A stretch of 55,240 nucleotides of DNA from Thiomonas bhubaneswarensis (GTDB lineage Bacteria; Pseudomonadota; Gammaproteobacteria; Burkholderiales; Burkholderiaceae_C). Positions 1 through 7,074 of this stretch are shown here, piece after piece (the first letter of the stretch is position 1; each line of letters begins with the position of its first letter). The notes below the pieces were generated by a model. It was given only the letters and a program-made list of their open reading frames with translations, was not told the DNA's origin and searched no databases. A program made the position numbers and the translations under genes. The stretch lies in assembly GCF_001418255.1 (NCBI RefSeq), contig NZ_LIPV01000012.1, positions 1 to 55,240 on the forward strand, in the 5' to 3' direction.

Positions 1-151
1 CGTCGGCCGCAGCCTGACCGACCCAGTTGATGATGCTCTGCGCGGTACAGCCGAACTCGCGTGCCAGCTCCGCCGGGGTGCGCCCAGCGTGCACGAGGTC
101 GACCATCTGCTGCCGGAACTCGGCAGGATACGGCGGACGTGACTTGGACAT
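1..151 (-). CDS. IS3-family transposase OrfA (partial)
   Basis: The frame opens with ATG at 151 and runs off the left edge after about 50 codons, starting MSKSRPPYPAEFRQQMVDLV. The motif AELAREFGCTAQSIINWV is the helix-turn-helix typical of the OrfA DNA-binding protein of IS3-family elements. In intact elements a programmed frameshift joins OrfA to the OrfB integrase downstream. It has the same orientation as the OrfB remnant at the right edge of the window. Confidence 0.75.
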   Translation of the reverse strand, partial: MSKSRPPYPAEFRQQMVDLVHAGRTPAELAREFGCTAQSIINWVGQAAAD

Positions 152-199
152 GATGTGGACTCCTTCATCAAAAGATTAGGTGTCCACGAAGCGGGGTCA
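1..199 (-). mobile_element. IS3-family insertion sequence, 5' end (partial, runs off left edge)
   Basis: This is the left end of an IS3-type element read on the minus strand. It holds the OrfA start and, outside it, a terminal sequence that reads inward from about position 199 as TGACCCCGCTTCGTGGACA. The outer end seen at 54897 reads TGACCTGCCCCCTGTAGAC, so the two are plausible left and right inverted repeats of the same kind of element, with gaps and mismatches. The exact boundary is uncertain (199 or 205). Only the 5' part is in the window. Confidence 0.65.
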
Positions 200-200
200 A
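173..200 (-). promoter_or_regulatory. possible transposase promoter in the IS end
   Basis: On the minus strand TTGACC (200-195) and TAATCT (178-173) are separated by 16 bp and lie just upstream of the OrfA start. Placement of the -35 box across the element end is common in IS3 elements. This is a pattern match only. Confidence 0.35.
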
Positions 201-265
201 CTCCAGCCCAACCGTGTTCAACTCGCTAGTTGGTATTACAGGCGGCTGATGGCGATCGGTCAAAG

Positions 266-355
266 TGGCGGTGGGTCAGGGATTCGAACCCTGGAAGGAC
301 TTACATCCTTGCTAGTTTTCAAGACTAGTGCATTCAACCGCTCTGCCAACCCACC
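266..355 (-). tRNA. tRNA-Ser(UGA)
   Basis: The minus strand folds as a complete class II tRNA: acceptor GGTGGGT/ACCCACC, a D-arm with GCAGAGCGGTTGAATGC, anticodon stem CTAGT/ACTAG with loop CTTGAAA (anticodon TGA), a long variable arm, and a T-arm with GGTTCGAATCC. The CCA end is encoded at 268-266. The long variable arm and the anticodon give serine. Confidence 0.93.
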
Positions 356-357
356 TA

Positions 358-385
358 ATTCTGCGAAGCGCTAGGAGTCTGCCAA
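358..385 (-). promoter_or_regulatory. possible tRNA-Ser promoter
   Basis: On the minus strand TTGGCA (385-380) and CAGAAT (363-358) are 16 bp apart and sit immediately upstream of the tRNA. The -10 match is only four of six. Confidence 0.3.
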
Positions 386-474
386 ACGTCGTTAAAGCTA
401 CTGCTGAGAGAGTCGTTTTAAGACTTTTTTTATTTCGTTTTTCGCAAATCTGACACCGCCTTAACGCAAGGCTA

Positions 475-510
475 CGAGACCGGTGCAATCGACCACTCTG
501 CCACGCTTCC
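475..510 (-). pseudogene. 5' half of a tRNA-Ser gene (truncated)
   Basis: Read on the minus strand from 510, the sequence GGAAGCGTGGCAGAGTGG continues through the D-arm and the 5' strand of the anticodon stem (ACCGGT) to CTCG, as in a tRNA-Ser(CGA). After that the similarity stops: there is no 3' anticodon strand, variable arm or GGTTCGAATCC T-loop in the next 100 bp. It therefore looks like a tRNA gene broken at the anticodon loop, not a working tRNA. Confidence 0.6.
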
Positions 511-569
511 CTGTGCTTTGGCCCAGCGGTGGAGCCGAAGGTCGCATTCTAGCCAGGACTGGCTTGCGC

Positions 570-1838
570 TCAATCGGGCAGGAACAACTCGAGCGCGTTG
601 TTCAGCATGTCGAAACCCAGCGGAGTCGTCTTCAATCGGGTGGTCGGGTCGACCATCAAGCACTGGCTTTGGGCTGCCTGCAAGGCTCGCTGAATGGCCG
701 ACGGCGGCAGGCCGGTGCGTTCCGTGAACAGCTCTGTCGGGACGCCCTCGCGCAGCCGCAGGGCGTTGAGCATGAACTCGAACGGCAGATCGCGGCGTGC
801 CACTTCGACTTCGGTTTCGACAGCGCTGGCGCATTCGGCCTGCTCCATGTAGCGCTGCGGGTGGCGCCAACGTGTCTGGCGCACGATGCGGTGCCCAAAG
901 GTGAGTTTGGAATGCGATCCCGCCCCGATGCCGAGATAGTCGCCAAATTGCCAGTAATTGAGGTTGTGACGGCAGGCATGCCCGGCTGCGGCGTATGCCG
1001 AAACCTCGTAACGTTGCAACCCTGCGGCCTCGGCCAGATCGGCTACGGCATGCTGCATGTCTGCGCCAAGGTCGTCGTCGGGCAGGGGCGGCGGCTGGCG
1101 GACGAACAGGGTGTTGGGCTCGAGCGTGAGCTGATAGAGCGAGAGATGCGGCGGCTGATGGGCCAGCGCTTCGCGGACGTCGGCCTTGCAGCCCGCCATG
1201 TCCTGCCGAGGCAGGGCGAACATCAGATCGAGATTGAAGGTCGCGAAGTGATGCGCGGCTTCGGCCACGGCGTCGTGAGCCTGACGCGCATCGTGCACGC
1301 GGCCCAGTGCGCGCAGGGCGTCGTCGTCGAAGCTCTGCACACCGATGGACAGGCGGTTGACGCCGGTCTGTGCGAAAGCCGCAAACCGGTCTCGCTCGAA
1401 GGTGCCGGGATTGGCCTCCAGCGTGATCTCGACATCGGCAACGAGGGGCAGCCTGGCGCGCACATCGGTGAGCAGTTGATCGATGGCGTCGGGCGAAAAC
1501 AGACTGGGCGTGCCTCCTCCGATGAAAACGGAAATGACGCGCCGCCCCCAGACCAGTGGCAAGGCCGCATCGAGGTCGGCACGCAGCGCTGCGAGATAGG
1601 CATGCTCGGGAATCGCCCCGCCCGCGCGCCACTCATGCGAATTGAAATCGCAGTAGGGGCACTTCTTGAGGCACCACGGCAGGTGCACATAAAGACTGAG
1701 AGGCGGCAGCGACTGGAACTGGAGGGTACCGGGCCGCATGTAGTGCGGCAGAGACTGCGCCGCACGTTGATGCGCCGCGTCGCCTGGCTCGATGGGCGCA
1801 GCACCCGCGTCGACGATCGGAATGTGCTTCGGGTTCAC
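570..1838 (-). CDS. hemW: radical SAM protein HemW (heme chaperone)
   Basis: HemW is a cytoplasmic radical-SAM-fold protein related to HemN that handles heme rather than oxidising coproporphyrinogen. The cluster-binding motif CLKKCPYC is at residues 56-63, followed by the family phrase DFNSHEW, then GGGTPSL and IGVQSF. The C-terminal HemN-like domain is complete. The start chosen is GTG at 1838, giving 422 residues, because the proline-rich stretch before LPPLSLYVHLPWC is usual in this order. ATG at 1739 would give 389 residues and is the main alternative. It lies 13 bp after rdgB and ends the rph-rdgB-hemW run. Confidence 0.92.
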   Translation of the reverse strand: MNPKHIPIVDAGAAPIEPGDAAHQRAAQSLPHYMRPGTLQFQSLPPLSLYVHLPWCLKKCPYCDFNSHEWRAGGAIPEHAYLAALRADLDAALPLVWGRRVISVFIGGGTPSLFSPDAIDQLLTDVRARLPLVADVEITLEANPGTFERDRFAAFAQTGVNRLSIGVQSFDDDALRALGRVHDARQAHDAVAEAAHHFATFNLDLMFALPRQDMAGCKADVREALAHQPPHLSLYQLTLEPNTLFVRQPPPLPDDDLGADMQHAVADLAEAAGLQRYEVSAYAAAGHACRHNLNYWQFGDYLGIGAGSHSKLTFGHRIVRQTRWRHPQRYMEQAECASAVETEVEVARRDLPFEFMLNALRLREGVPTELFTERTGLPPSAIQRALQAAQSQCLMVDPTTRLKTTPLGFDMLNNALELFLPD

Positions 1839-1851
1839 CTAGGACGCGCAC

Positions 1852-2493
1852 TTACGAAGAAGCCACCCAGCCCCATTGCGTGCGCAGCAGGGGCAGCAGG
1901 GCCTGAAGGGCCTGCCCGCGGTGGCTGATGCGATTTTTTTCGGCGGCATCGCATTGCGCCAGGGTGCGGCCATCGGCCAGGACGAACAAGGGGTCGTAGC
2001 CGAAGCCGCCCTGCCCTTGCGCGACATGGCCGATATGCCCGATCAGTTCACCACGAACGATGAGTGGCTCGGGATCGGCCGCGTGGCGCAGCGCCACCAC
2101 GACGCTGACGAAACGGGCAAGGCGTTGCGTCTGGCCCTCCATGCGCTGCAGCAGCAGTTGGTTGTTGGCGGCATCCTGCACGGCACGCGGCCCTTCAGTC
2201 TGCGGTGCGAATCGGGCCGAGCGCACGCCCGGCAGTCCGCCCAGCGCCTCGACGCACAGGCCCGAGTCGTCCGCCAGCGCGGGAAGTCCGGTGTGGAAGC
2301 TGGCATGACGCGCCTTGGCCAGCGCATTCTCGACAAAGGTCGGGTGCGGCTCTTCCGCATCGGCAAGATGAAACTCGCTCTGGGCCTGCACATGGCAGCC
2401 CAGCGGCGCCAGCAAGGCCGAGAGCTCGGCGAGCTTGCCCGGGTTGCCGGACGCAAGCACGATCCTGCGCTCGACTGGAGTCGAAGAGCCCAC
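1852..2493 (-). CDS. rdgB: RdgB/HAM1 XTP/dITP pyrophosphatase
   Basis: This house-cleaning enzyme hydrolyses dITP, XTP and ITP to the monophosphates, keeping deaminated purines out of DNA and RNA. The nucleotide-binding motif SGNPGK is at residues 15-20, and LADDSGLCVEAL, PGVRSARFA and GQGGFGYDPLF follow in the usual order. The start chosen is GTG at 2493, two bases after the rph stop (TGACAGTG) with GGAG eight bases ahead. It gives 213 residues, close to the family length. A longer open frame upstream overlaps rph and is not coding. Confidence 0.93.
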   Translation of the reverse strand: MGSSTPVERRIVLASGNPGKLAELSALLAPLGCHVQAQSEFHLADAEEPHPTFVENALAKARHASFHTGLPALADDSGLCVEALGGLPGVRSARFAPQTEGPRAVQDAANNQLLLQRMEGQTQRLARFVSVVVALRHAADPEPLIVRGELIGHIGHVAQGQGGFGYDPLFVLADGRTLAQCDAAEKNRISHRGQALQALLPLLRTQWGWVASS

Positions 2494-2495
2494 TG

Positions 2496-3227
2496 TCAAA
2501 TCTCCAGAGCCTGGCGCTGCAGCGCAACGAGTTCGGCAATGCCGCGTTGCGCCAGATCGATCATGCCGTCGAGTTGCTGACGTGTGAACGGTGTGCCTTC
2601 GGCCGTGCCCTGCACCTCGATCAACGCCCCGTCGGCCGTGCCCACCACGTTCATATCGGTGTCGCACTGGCTGTCCTCGGCATAGTCGAGATCGAGCCGG
2701 TAGTCGTCGCCCAGCAGGCCCACCGAGACTGCGGCCACGAGCTGGCGCATCGGGTTGTGCTGGACGCGGCCCTGGGCGATGAGCCACTGACAGGCATCCC
2801 AGGCGGCCACGGCCGCGCCGGTGATGGCCGCGGTGCGCGTGCCGCCGTCGGCCTGCAACACGTCGCAGTCCAGGGTGATCTGCCGTTCGCCCAGCGCGGA
2901 AAAATCGAACACAGCGCGCAGCGATCGGCCGATGAGGCGCTGGATTTCTTCCGTCCGGCCCTGTTGCTTGCCGCGCTTGGCCTCGCGCTCGCCTCGGGTG
3001 TGCGTCGCCCGCGGCAGCATGCCGTATTCCGCCGTCACCCAGCCCTGCCCGCTGCCGCGCTTGTGCGGCGGCACGCGTTCCTCGACCGAGGCGGTGCAGA
3101 GCACGCGGGTGTGCCCGAAAGCCACGAGGACCGAGCCTTCGGCATGATGGGTGAAATGACGTTCGATGGCAATGGCGCGCAGCGCCGAGAGCCCGCGGCC
3201 TTCTCGCGCAGGATGGGTATTGTTCAT
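2496..3227 (-). CDS. rph: ribonuclease PH
   Basis: RNase PH is a phosphate-dependent 3'-5' exoribonuclease that trims tRNA 3' ends. The 243-residue product has the signature segments [30 protein letters not shown] and [13 protein letters not shown], and ends within the normal family length. The start is ATG at 3227 ([12 protein letters not shown]). It sits 17 bp after the phosphatase gene and is translationally close to rdgB. Confidence 0.94.
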   Translation of the reverse strand: MNNTHPAREGRGLSALRAIAIERHFTHHAEGSVLVAFGHTRVLCTASVEERVPPHKRGSGQGWVTAEYGMLPRATHTRGEREAKRGKQQGRTEEIQRLIGRSLRAVFDFSALGERQITLDCDVLQADGGTRTAAITGAAVAAWDACQWLIAQGRVQHNPMRQLVAAVSVGLLGDDYRLDLDYAEDSQCDTDMNVVGTADGALIEVQGTAEGTPFTRQQLDGMIDLAQRGIAELVALQRQALEI

Positions 3228-3244
3228 GGATGAGGTAGGAAGCG

Positions 3245-4167
3245 TTATTTGCGCGCCGCGCCTTGTCGAATGGCGGCGTTGATTTCGGCGATCGAGCGCT
3301 CGATGTCGGCCTCGTTCATTTCTTCGACCTGAAGATCGGCCAGCTCGCTCTGGATGGTGGACTTGAAGCCACCTTTCTGCATGGTCTCCGTTTCGATGCG
3401 CAGCGAGGTTTCGAGTTCTTCGGGGTCGGCCTCCCATTCGACGCCGAGCGCCGTCACGTTGTCCGAGTCGGCACCGCCTTGTCGCAGCGCCATCTCGACC
3501 ACTTCGGGGACGGCGTCCGAGAGCACCTGTTGACCGAACTGCCGCACCAGAACCGACTCGGGAATCTGCCCCCACAGGCCATCGGAGCACAGCAGCACGA
3601 TGTCGCCCCGTCGCATGGCCTGCGGCAAGCCCACCTCGATCATGGGCAACTGCCCCGACCCCAGACAGGTGAACAACATATTGCGCGTCGGGCCGTCCGG
3701 CTGCAGCAGGGCCAGACCGTGGATCTGATCTTTCTTGTGCTGTTGTTCGATATGCGAATGATCGCGCGTGCGCGTGAGCATGGCGCCATTGCGCATGAAT
3801 ACAGCCGGGAGTCGCCCACATGCGCCCAGTGCGCGGCGCCGTTTTGCAGCACGCAGACCACCACGGTGGTGCGCGGTGAATCGGTCAGCTTCTGCTCCTG
3901 GGCGTAGTGCTGAATCTGCTCGTGTGCGCGAAAGATCGAGCGGCGCAGAAATTCCTGCGGATCGCGCAGCCGAGGCCGGGCCTCTTGCTGAAACAGGTTG
4001 GCAATAGTCTGCAACGCCAATTGTGCGGCCACGTCGCCGCGCGGGTGACCGCCCAGGCCGTCGGCCAGCGCGAACAGCGCACTCTCACGCGTATAGCAAT
4101 ATCCCATGCGATCCTGGTTGGTCGCACGGCCGCCGCGGCGGCTGACCTGATACACCGAAAACTTCAA
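3245..4167 (-). pseudogene. PP2C-type Ser/Thr protein phosphatase, split by a one-base frameshift
   Basis: PP2C phosphatases are metal-dependent and remove phosphate from Ser/Thr, here probably opposing the kinase encoded just upstream. The first frame (from TTG 4167) carries NQDRMGY, ALADGLGGHPRGDVAA and AHVGDSRLY. The second frame (to 3245) carries [35 protein letters not shown] and the late SDNVT aspartate. The break is at about 3798-3800, where adding one T to TATTCATG on the coding strand restores GDSRLYFMRNGA and gives about 307 residues. The TTG start overlaps the kinase stop (TTGA) and has GGGAGAGGAA right ahead. All catalytic aspartates survive across the two frames, so a sequencing error or a very recent mutation is possible. 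Confidence 0.8.
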
Positions 4168-5243
4168 TTCCTCTCCCTGTCAGCTGGCTTGCCCCGATCC
4201 GGCGTCGGGCTCTGCACGGCCTGAACCGGCGCACCAAAGCGGGTGACGTCACGCACTTTCTGGACTTGCGATTTGGTGTCGTTGACCAGCTCGTCGATAT
4301 GCAGGCGCAGCTTCTCTCCCATGGTCAGATTGGTGTAGCGCCGGGCATTTTCCGCGCCGAGTTCGCGTTGGAGGTTGAACACACTCTGCGGCCGAGCCAT
4401 GGCATCCAGCGCCATGCACCATTCGACGATCTCGATCAGATTATCCGAATACACTCCACGCAGCTTGGAGAGCTGCGCCTGCAGCCGGTCTTTCTCCAGG
4501 CGCTGTGGAGCCTCATACGGTGGGTAGCCTGTCATGCAGGCGTAGATGCAGGCGCCGATGGCGTAGATATCGGTCCAGGGGCCGAACGATCCTTCGCGCT
4601 TGTACATCTCTGGTGCCGCGAAACCCGGGGTGTACATCGGGCGAAAGCGCTTGTCCTGCTGATTGAGCACTTCGCGTGCCGCACCGAAGTCGATCAGGAT
4701 GGGCTTATTGTCGTCGGTGATGAACACGTTCGCCGGCTTGATGTCGAGGTGCAGCATCTTGTGCTGATGCACCACGCGCAGGCCCTGCAGGATGTCGTCG
4801 AACAGCGAGCGGATGGTCGATTCACGAAAGATTTTCTTGCGCTTGAGCTCGCGCGCGGTGATGACGAACTCCTGGAGCGACGCACCCTCCAGGTAATTCA
4901 TCACCATATAAACCGTGTCGTTCTCGCGGAAAAAGTTGAGCACGCTGACGACGCTCGGATGAGAAATCTGCGCCAGAGAGCGCCCCTCTTCGAAAAAGCT
5001 CTTCAAGCCCAGACGATAGAGCGCGAGCTTGTCCGGTGGCACCACCGGGCTCGACTCACCAGGCCCCCGCTCCACCAGCGAGGCCGGCAGATACTCCTTG
5101 ATCGCCACTTTTTGCCCGTCCGGGCTCAACGCCAGGTACACCACGCCGAAGCCGCCACTGGCCACCTTGCGCACGATGCGATAGCCGCCCACCTGCGTTT
5201 CGGGCGCGAGTGGGGCGGGCTTGGTTTTGTGCTGGGTTGCCAT
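4164..5243 (-). CDS. bacterial Hanks-type Ser/Thr protein kinase
   Basis: This soluble kinase of 359 residues has a glycine loop VASGGFGVV (27-35), the ATP lysine in VAIKE (K49), the catalytic loop HLDIKPAN (D167), DFG (185-187) and an APE-like PGFAAPEMY. HLD replaces the usual HRD, so it is a non-RD kinase, a class often not controlled by activation-loop phosphorylation. No transmembrane or PASTA segment is seen; the C-terminal 70 residues are of unknown fold. ATG at 5243 is preferred over a start 25 codons upstream that would overlap yicC. Its stop overlaps the phosphatase start, which implies a kinase-phosphatase pair. The substrate is unknown. Confidence 0.88.
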   Translation of the reverse strand: MATQHKTKPAPLAPETQVGGYRIVRKVASGGFGVVYLALSPDGQKVAIKEYLPASLVERGPGESSPVVPPDKLALYRLGLKSFFEEGRSLAQISHPSVVSVLNFFRENDTVYMVMNYLEGASLQEFVITARELKRKKIFRESTIRSLFDDILQGLRVVHQHKMLHLDIKPANVFITDDNKPILIDFGAAREVLNQQDKRFRPMYTPGFAAPEMYKREGSFGPWTDIYAIGACIYACMTGYPPYEAPQRLEKDRLQAQLSKLRGVYSDNLIEIVEWCMALDAMARPQSVFNLQRELGAENARRYTNLTMGEKLRLHIDELVNDTKSQVQKVRDVTRFGAPVQAVQSPTPDRGKPADRERN

Positions 5244-5302
5244 GAGGCGAAGACTAGCAGTCTGCGGGCGAGACGAGTGTGGAAAAATACACGCAAAAGG
5301 GG

Positions 5303-6205
5303 ATGCGATTGAAGCCAATTTATAGCATGACTGGCTACGGCCAAAAGAGTGCGCAACTGTCGACAGGAGCCAAGATCCATATCGAGTTGCGCTCGGTCAA
5401 CAGCCGCTTTCTCGACATCGCCTTTCGGCTTCCGGAGGAACTGCGCGGTGCCGAAGCTGCCATGCGGCAATCCATCACCCAGGCGCTGCGCCGAGGCAAG
5501 ATCGATTGCCGTGCCACGTTCGAGGCACCCCAGAGCACGCCAGCCCTGCCCGACCCGGCCACGGCTGCGCCCTTGCTGGCAGCGGAAGCCGCTCTGCGCG
5601 GCATGGCCCCGCACCTCACCCCGCTCTCGGTCGGCGAGGTGCTGCGCTTCATCGGCGGGGCTCAGGAAGAGCATGCCGACGCCGCCGAGATCGCGCAGAT
5701 CACCGGGCAGGCGCTCGACCAGGCGCTGGCTGCGCTGATCAAAGCGCGTGCCCAGGAAGGTGACCGTCTGCGCGCCCTGCTGCTCGATCGCATCGATCAG
5801 ATCGCCCAGCATGCCGCTCGCGCCCGGGCCATCGTGCCCCTCGCGGTGGAGCGGCAGCAGGCGCGCTTCACCGCTCGCTGGGAAGAGGCTCTGAGTGCGC
5901 TGACCGGCTTGGAAACCAGCGCCGAGACGCTCAACGAGCGCCGCTTGCAGGAAGCCGCCAGTTTTGCCATCCGCATCGACGTCGCCGAAGAACTCGACCG
6001 CCTGCAGGCCCACCTCCAGACCTTGCGAGATCTGCTCGACCAAGGCGGCGAACTCGGCAAGCGACTGGATTTTCTCATCCAGGAACTCCACCGCGAAGCC
6101 AACACCCTGGGCTCCAAGTCCGCCGCGCTCGAACTCAGCGAAATCTCCCTCGAACTCAAGGTACTGATCGAGCAGATGCGCGAGCAGGTGCAGAACATCG
6201 AATAA
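5303..6205 (+). CDS. yicC: YicC-family endoribonuclease/stress protein
   Basis: YicC proteins are conserved and were recently linked to RNA cleavage in the cytoplasm; the exact role in this order is not known to me. The protein has the N-terminal family start SMTGYG, ELRSVNSRFLDIAFRLPEELR and the C-terminal block LDFLIQELHREANTLGSKS. ATG at 5303 gives 300 residues; ATG at 5327 (MTGYG) is an alternative. It is divergent from the kinase gene and lies 12 bp upstream of gmk, the usual neighbour. Confidence 0.88.
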   Translation: MRLKPIYSMTGYGQKSAQLSTGAKIHIELRSVNSRFLDIAFRLPEELRGAEAAMRQSITQALRRGKIDCRATFEAPQSTPALPDPATAAPLLAAEAALRGMAPHLTPLSVGEVLRFIGGAQEEHADAAEIAQITGQALDQALAALIKARAQEGDRLRALLLDRIDQIAQHAARARAIVPLAVERQQARFTARWEEALSALTGLETSAETLNERRLQEAASFAIRIDVAEELDRLQAHLQTLRDLLDQGGELGKRLDFLIQELHREANTLGSKSAALELSEISLELKVLIEQMREQVQNIE

Positions 6206-6217
6206 GCCAGGCTCAAC

Positions 6218-6844
6218 GTGTCCACCCACTTTCCCGGAAATCTCTTTGTCGTCGCCGCCCCCAGCGGGGCGGGCAAGTCCAGCCTCGTCAACGCGCTGCT
6301 GGCCGAGGACTCTCGCATTCAACTCTCGGTGTCCTGCACCACGCGGGCGCCGCGCGGCGCCGAGGTCGATGGCGTGCACTACGTTTTCATTGATGCCCCG
6401 GAGTTTCAGCGTCGCATCGACGCGGGCGAATTCCTTGAATGGGCCGAGGTGCACGGCAACCGCTACGGCACCTCGAAGCGCTGGCTCGAAAGCCGCATGG
6501 CCGATGGCATGGACGTGCTGCTCGAAATCGACTGGCAGGGCGCCGCCCAGGTTCGCGCGCAGTTCGACAATGCGGTGAGCATCTTCATCCTGCCGCCCTC
6601 GTTCGAGGAGCTTCGCCAGCGTCTCACGCGCCGCGCCGAAGACGCGCCCGAGGTCATCGAACAGCGGCTGCGCGAGGCTCGCGTCGAGCTGGCGCAGGCG
6701 AAGAACTTCGACTTTATAATTGTGAATCAAGACTTTACGCATGCCTTGCGCGATCTCAGGCAGGTCGTGGCCGCCCAGCGGCTACGCTATGCCGCGCAAC
6801 GCCTTTCCCACCCCGAGGTCTTTCGTGCCCTCGGCATCCTCTGA
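6218..6844 (+). CDS. gmk: guanylate kinase
   Basis: Guanylate kinase converts GMP and ATP to GDP and ADP. The 208-residue protein has the P-loop APSGAGKSS (14-22), the GMP-binding segment [19 protein letters not shown] and [13 protein letters not shown]. The start is GTG at 6218; the family length supports it. It lies between yicC and rpoZ, the conserved order in betaproteobacteria, and leads into the (p)ppGpp gene, so guanine nucleotide supply and alarmone synthesis are linked by position. Confidence 0.95.
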   Translation: MSTHFPGNLFVVAAPSGAGKSSLVNALLAEDSRIQLSVSCTTRAPRGAEVDGVHYVFIDAPEFQRRIDAGEFLEWAEVHGNRYGTSKRWLESRMADGMDVLLEIDWQGAAQVRAQFDNAVSIFILPPSFEELRQRLTRRAEDAPEVIEQRLREARVELAQAKNFDFIIVNQDFTHALRDLRQVVAAQRLRYAAQRLSHPEVFRALGIL

Positions 6845-6861
6845 ACTGGAACTCTGACATC

Positions 6862-7065
6862 ATGGCCCGCATCACCGTTGAAGACTGCCTGGAAAAAATC
6901 CCCAACCGCTTCCAGCTCGTTCTGGCCGCAACGTACCGCGCCCGCATGCTGGAGCAGGGTCATTCGCCTAAGCTCGAATCGAAGGACAAGCCCGCCGTCA
7001 CCGCCCTGCGCGAAATCGCCGCCGGTCTGACGGGTATCGAGATGCTGAAAAAAGTACCCACCTGA
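6862..7065 (+). CDS. rpoZ: RNA polymerase omega subunit
   Basis: The omega subunit helps beta' folding and forms part of a ppGpp site on RNA polymerase. The 67-residue protein [20 protein letters not shown] and the following ATYRARML and [13 protein letters not shown] blocks are diagnostic. The start ATG is at 6862, 17 bp after gmk, and the spoT start follows within 10 bp. Confidence 0.96.
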   Translation: MARITVEDCLEKIPNRFQLVLAATYRARMLEQGHSPKLESKDKPAVTALREIAAGLTGIEMLKKVPT

Positions 7066-7074
7066 TCGTTGACG

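Larger units (their letters stand above)
356..569. other. intergenic region between tRNA-Ser and hemW
   Basis: No protein gene is supported here. It contains the candidate tRNA promoter, the string GCGCTAGGAGTCTG at 368-381 that matches the outer edge of the inverted-repeat element at 45080, a small AGTC/GACT hairpin followed by a T-run near 410-432, and a truncated tRNA-Ser at 475-510. Confidence 0.6.
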
